64,000 bases of DNA from Thermococcus thioreducens (GTDB taxonomy: Archaea > Methanobacteriota_B > Thermococci > Thermococcales > Thermococcaceae), in contig NZ_CP015105.1 in NCBI RefSeq assembly GCF_002214545.1, forward strand, positions 496,001 through 560,000, in the 5' to 3' direction. Below the pieces are notes generated by a model. That model saw only the letters and a list, made by a program, of their open reading frames with translations. It was not told where the DNA came from and did no database searches. This document shows, piece by piece, positions 61,441-64,000 of this stretch (its first letter is position 1; each line of letters opens with the position of its first letter). Both the position numbers and the translations under genes were made by a program.

Positions 61441-61528
61441 TGGTGCGGGGGCGGGGATTTGAACCCCGGAACCCCTGCGGGAGTGGATCTTGAGTCCACC
61501 GCCTTTGACCAGGCTCGGCAACCCCCGC
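61441..61528 (-). tRNA. tRNA-Leu (anticodon CAA)
   Basis: The minus strand has acceptor GCGGGGG/CCCCCGC, anticodon stem GTGGA/TCCAC with loop CTCAAGA (anticodon CAA), a long variable arm (class II), T loop GGTTCAAAT, discriminator A and encoded CCA. A TATA box lies about 40 bases upstream at 61566. Confidence 0.95.
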
Positions 61529-61565
61529 ACACTGCGGGTTTCAAAAAGAATAACAAAAGGCCGGC

Positions 61566-61576
61566 TTATAAATTTA
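61566..61576 (-). promoter_or_regulatory. TATA box of tRNA-Leu
   Basis: TAAATTTATAA on the minus strand, about 40 bases upstream of the tRNA 5' end. Confidence 0.65.
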
Positions 61577-61611
61577 ACGTCCGCGAGCAGAGAAAACGGA
61601 AAGAAGGAATT

Positions 61612-62280
61612 TCAAACCTTAATCGGCGCACCGAAGGCCCTGTCGCCGGCATCGCCGAGGCCGGGGAGTATGTAGCCGTGGTCGTTGAGCTCCCTGTCTA
61701 TCGCCGCCACGAACATCTCGACCTCCGGGTGGGCTTCCTTTATCCTGCTTATTCCCTCTGGAGCCGCGAGAACCCCGACTATGACGTAGCGCTTGGCCTT
61801 CCCGTACCTCTTAACCTCGTCAAGAACCTTGATGAGAGTTGAACCGGTGGCTATCATCGGATCCGCTATGATAACTGTATCCTCCGGCTTTACCTGAGGC
61901 ACTTTCACGTATTTCATCTCTATCTCGAACTTCGGGGCCTTTCCCCGCGATGCTGAGACTATTCCAACCCTTGCGTGGTCAAGAACCTTGATGAGTCCCT
62001 CCATCAGCGGTATTGCCGCACGGAGAACGGTGATTATGACGACGTTTCGCCTGTCTCTGACTATCGTTCCAACGGTTTCTTCAAGCGGCGTTTTTATCGG
62101 AATCCTCTCGACCTCCATCGTTTTGGTCAGCTCGTAGGCCATGTAGCGGCCGAGCTTGACGAGTCCCTTTCTGAACGGTATCGGCCCCGTTCTCTCGTCC
62201 CTCAGCTCCGTCAGAATCTCCATGATGAACGGGGAGTCCTCAAAGGAGTAAACACCCTTCCACCGCTTATCCTCTATCAT
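61612..62280 (-). CDS. upp: Uracil phosphoribosyltransferase
   Basis: UPRT joins uracil to PRPP to make UMP. The 222-residue protein has [13 protein letters not shown] (about 83-95), the PRPP signature [17 protein letters not shown] (about 136-152) and the uracil-binding end [21 protein letters not shown] 62280 follows GGTGAGGGCG; a GTG at 62289 is in frame. Together with uridine phosphorylase at 13454 it completes a uridine-to-UMP salvage route. Confidence 0.96.
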   Translation of the reverse strand: MIEDKRWKGVYSFEDSPFIMEILTELRDERTGPIPFRKGLVKLGRYMAYELTKTMEVERIPIKTPLEETVGTIVRDRRNVVIITVLRAAIPLMEGLIKVLDHARVGIVSASRGKAPKFEIEMKYVKVPQVKPEDTVIIADPMIATGSTLIKVLDEVKRYGKAKRYVIVGVLAAPEGISRIKEAHPEVEMFVAAIDRELNDHGYILPGLGDAGDRAFGAPIKV

Positions 62281-62330
62281 CGCCCTCACCGGTGGTAGGT
62301 CAGAGAAAGGGTTTATTAGCCTTCCGGATG

Positions 62331-63785
62331 TTAAGCAGTGGCCTTCTCAGGCTCGGTTTTTGACTTCTCTTCGATTATCCGTTTCATCCACGTGCCGCGC
62401 AGGAACCAGGCGAGAGCAACCATCGCGGCTATAAAGTTGCTCATGCCCATGCCGAAGAACACTCCCCTGCTCGTGAAGCCGAAGAGCTCCGCGAGAGGTA
62501 CGGTGATTCCAAGGATTGTTATGGCACCGATGTAGCCGAAGGCGTAGCTGAGCGGAATCCTCAGCCCCCAGAGGCGGAATATCCCGAGGGCCATGCTCTT
62601 CTTGGTGTGGCCCGCCGAACTGAAGGTTCTGTTGACGACTATGAATATTCCATTGAAAAACGGCACCGAGATTAGGAAGTATTTCATAACGACCTCGCTC
62701 TCCTTGATGACGGCAGGGTCGTTTAAGAACACGCGGAATATCTCGACGCGGAAGACCCCGATTATCAGTATCGCGAGGCTAGCTATTGCGAAGTTTATGA
62801 GCATCGCCCTCTCGGCTATTCTTTTTGCCCTTTCGTAGTTCTCCGCTCCGACGTTCTGGGCTATCATCGTCCCCATCGCCATACTTATTCCGCGAGAGAT
62901 GCTCGTGAGGAAGTTCACCAGTCTGGTAGTTATAACGTAGGCGGCGTAGGTGACATCTCCGAAACCGAATATTATCCTAGTGAGGATAACGAAGCCGAAG
63001 CTGTTCGCCGACTGGCCGATGCTCGACGGCAGGCCAACCTTGAATATCTTCTTGTAGAACTCGAAGTCTGGCTTGAGGCTCTCAAGGCTCAGGCTCAGCC
63101 CGACCCTATCGGTTAAGAGGAGGTAGAGTCCTATGAATGCTCCTACCGAGTTTGCAAAGACCGTCGCTATTGCAGCCCCTGCAACTCCCAGCTTCGGGAA
63201 GCCCAGCCAGCCGAATATCAGTATCGGGTCTAGGATTATGTTTATCGCCACGGTGAGAAGGGTTATCTTGACCGGTGTTTTCGTGTCCCCCGTTGCTCTC
63301 ACGAGCGCTCCAAAGGCCATGAAAGTGAAGGAAAATGGGATGCCGAGGAATATTATCGTCGCGTAGGTGAGCGAGTATGGGTAGACGTTCTCGCTGACCT
63401 TCATGAAGTGCAGGGCGTACGGCAGGAGGAGCGTTCCAATTATGGCAGTTGCCGTCGCGAAGAACAGCATGAGTGAGTAGAGTGCCCCGGCGGAGCGGTT
63501 TGCCCTGTCATACTTCTCAGCGCCTATATACTGGCCTACGAAGGCAAAGCCCGCTGTGGTAAACCCGAGTCCAAGGGCCATTAATGTGCCGATTATTGGC
63601 CACGTGACTCCCGGGGCCGAGAGCGCCTCCCTCCCGAGTTTGCCGAGCCAGAAGGTATCGGTTATGTTGTAGACAACTTGGACTAGGTTGTTTACAATGA
63701 GCGGGCCCGCCAGAACGAGAAGTGTCTTTTCTATGGGCCCGGTTAGTATCTCTTCGCGCATCCTCCCGATTTTCTCGCTCTTCAT
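62331..63785 (-). CDS. MATE-family multidrug/cation exporter
   Basis: The 484-residue protein has twelve membrane helices in two repeats ([20 protein letters not shown] at the start; [20 protein letters not shown] near residue 240), the DinF/NorM MATE architecture that exports drugs or organic cations with Na+ or H+. A TATA box about 63813-63822 predicts initiation near 63792, so ATG 63785 would be read from a leaderless mRNA; ATG 63761 with GGGAGG is an alternative. A second MATE gene lies just upstream on the same strand. Confidence 0.9.
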   Translation of the reverse strand: MKSEKIGRMREEILTGPIEKTLLVLAGPLIVNNLVQVVYNITDTFWLGKLGREALSAPGVTWPIIGTLMALGLGFTTAGFAFVGQYIGAEKYDRANRSAGALYSLMLFFATATAIIGTLLLPYALHFMKVSENVYPYSLTYATIIFLGIPFSFTFMAFGALVRATGDTKTPVKITLLTVAINIILDPILIFGWLGFPKLGVAGAAIATVFANSVGAFIGLYLLLTDRVGLSLSLESLKPDFEFYKKIFKVGLPSSIGQSANSFGFVILTRIIFGFGDVTYAAYVITTRLVNFLTSISRGISMAMGTMIAQNVGAENYERAKRIAERAMLINFAIASLAILIIGVFRVEIFRVFLNDPAVIKESEVVMKYFLISVPFFNGIFIVVNRTFSSAGHTKKSMALGIFRLWGLRIPLSYAFGYIGAITILGITVPLAELFGFTSRGVFFGMGMSNFIAAMVALAWFLRGTWMKRIIEEKSKTEPEKATA

Positions 63786-63812
63786 GTGCAATCAGACCGC
63801 AATCGAAACGGT

Positions 63813-63822
63813 GATATAAAAG
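63813..63822 (-). promoter_or_regulatory. TATA box of MATE gene
   Basis: TTTTATATCA on the minus strand, about 30 bases before ATG 63785. Confidence 0.55.
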
Positions 63823-63824
63823 GT

Positions 63825-64000
63825 TTATGATGCGCTCGCGGGTTCCTCGATTATCCTTTCCATCCAGCTCCCGGTCAGGAACCAGGCGAGAGCAACAACC
63901 GCGCCGAGAACGTTGCTCAGACCCATCCCGAGCCACATTCCGGAGGTGTCCCTCACGAGGATTCCGAGGCCGTAGCTGAGGGGCAACCTTAGCCCCCAGA
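63825..64000 (-). CDS. Second MATE-family exporter, C-terminal part only
   Basis: The frame continues past the right window edge; about 58 C-terminal residues are visible (WGLRLPLSYGLGILVRD, then VVALAWFLTGSWMERIIEEP). They align by eye with the C-terminus of the neighbouring MATE protein ([16 protein letters not shown] and [14 protein letters not shown]). It therefore appears to be a tandem paralogue. Stop TAA is at 63825-63827. Confidence 0.8.
   Translation of the reverse strand, partial: WGLRLPLSYGLGILVRDTSGMWLGMGLSNVLGAVVALAWFLTGSWMERIIEEPASAS

Noticed and set aside
61459-61842. 127-codon frame across tRNA-Leu and upp
   Set aside because: It runs through the tRNA gene and antisense to upp, both well supported.
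1-64000. CRISPR arrays or complete insertion sequences
   Set aside because: No regularly spaced direct repeats with unique spacers and no transposase frame were found. The only regular repeats are the coding propeller blades at 31361-33733.

Overview
The window is chromosomal DNA of a hyperthermophilic euryarchaeon of the order Thermococcales, most likely a Thermococcus species. The evidence is gene content: GH57 branching enzyme, aCPSF1/FttA beside the proteasome beta subunit, archaeal RNase J beside GGPP synthase, TrpB2, L15e, RNase P Rpp30, and a cell-surface protein with a CGPA-CTERM tail. The signals agree: archaeal TATA boxes, purine-rich Shine-Dalgarno sites of the GGAGGTGA/GGTGA type, many ATGA start/stop overlaps, and tRNA genes that encode CCA. 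Core genes are GC-rich; several interspersed blocks are clearly AT-rich and hold secreted, membrane or toxin-like genes.

Layout. 0-11.4 kb: end of a polysaccharide flippase, a metallophosphoesterase-fold protein without its metal ligands, tRNA-Arg, an Lrp regulator, a GfcR-like regulator with a small partner, an srp54/RAM-domain/YkgJ operon, a DUF89 protein, a helical-repeat protein, a purine nucleoside phosphorylase and an FAD disulfide reductase. 11.7-13.4 kb: tRNA-Gly and tRNA-Arg, then an AT-rich membrane protein plus CBS-HEPN pair. 13.4-25.8 kb: uridine phosphorylase, threonine synthase, MEMO, and the isoprenoid cluster (mevalonate kinase, isopentenyl phosphate kinase, type 2 IPP isomerase, RNase J, GGPP synthase). 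The isoprenoid cluster is interrupted by a MntA-HepT toxin-antitoxin pair and two AT-rich insertions. 25.8-38.1 kb: a frameshifted methyltransferase, a second secreted-protein locus, leuS, a beta-propeller surface protein, a prolidase, rpl15e, a frameshifted DUF4855-like gene and a secreted propeller-like protein. 38-50 kb: VapBC, an RNA-binding protein with Rpp30, trpB2, membrane proteins, NikR, RqcH, branching enzyme and a PII-like protein. 50-64 kb: an NSS amino-acid transporter with its small subunit, a C/D box sRNA, gdhA, a K+ channel, psmB-aCPSF1, a threonine-synthase-like fusion, rpiA, tRNA-Leu, upp and two tandem MATE exporters.

How the genes work together. Mvk, IPK, Idi2 and GGPPS are successive steps toward archaeal lipids. 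PNP, uridine phosphorylase, UPRT and RpiA serve nucleoside and ribose salvage. RNase J, aCPSF1, Rpp30, the RNA-binding protein and the sRNA concern RNA processing and termination. RqcH, the proteasome and SRP54 handle protein quality control and export.

The most unusual features are these. Two loci share one promoter plus signal-peptide cassette fused to different mature proteins. A CBS-HEPN candidate RNase lies beside a tRNA gene. A HepT/MntA module is translationally coupled inside the isoprenoid operon. Two apparent pseudoenzymes are present: a metallophosphoesterase without ligands, and a threonine-synthase fold with Arg at the PLP-lysine position fused to a winged helix. Structured leaders precede rnj and leuS, and three tRNA genes share a 3' inverted repeat.
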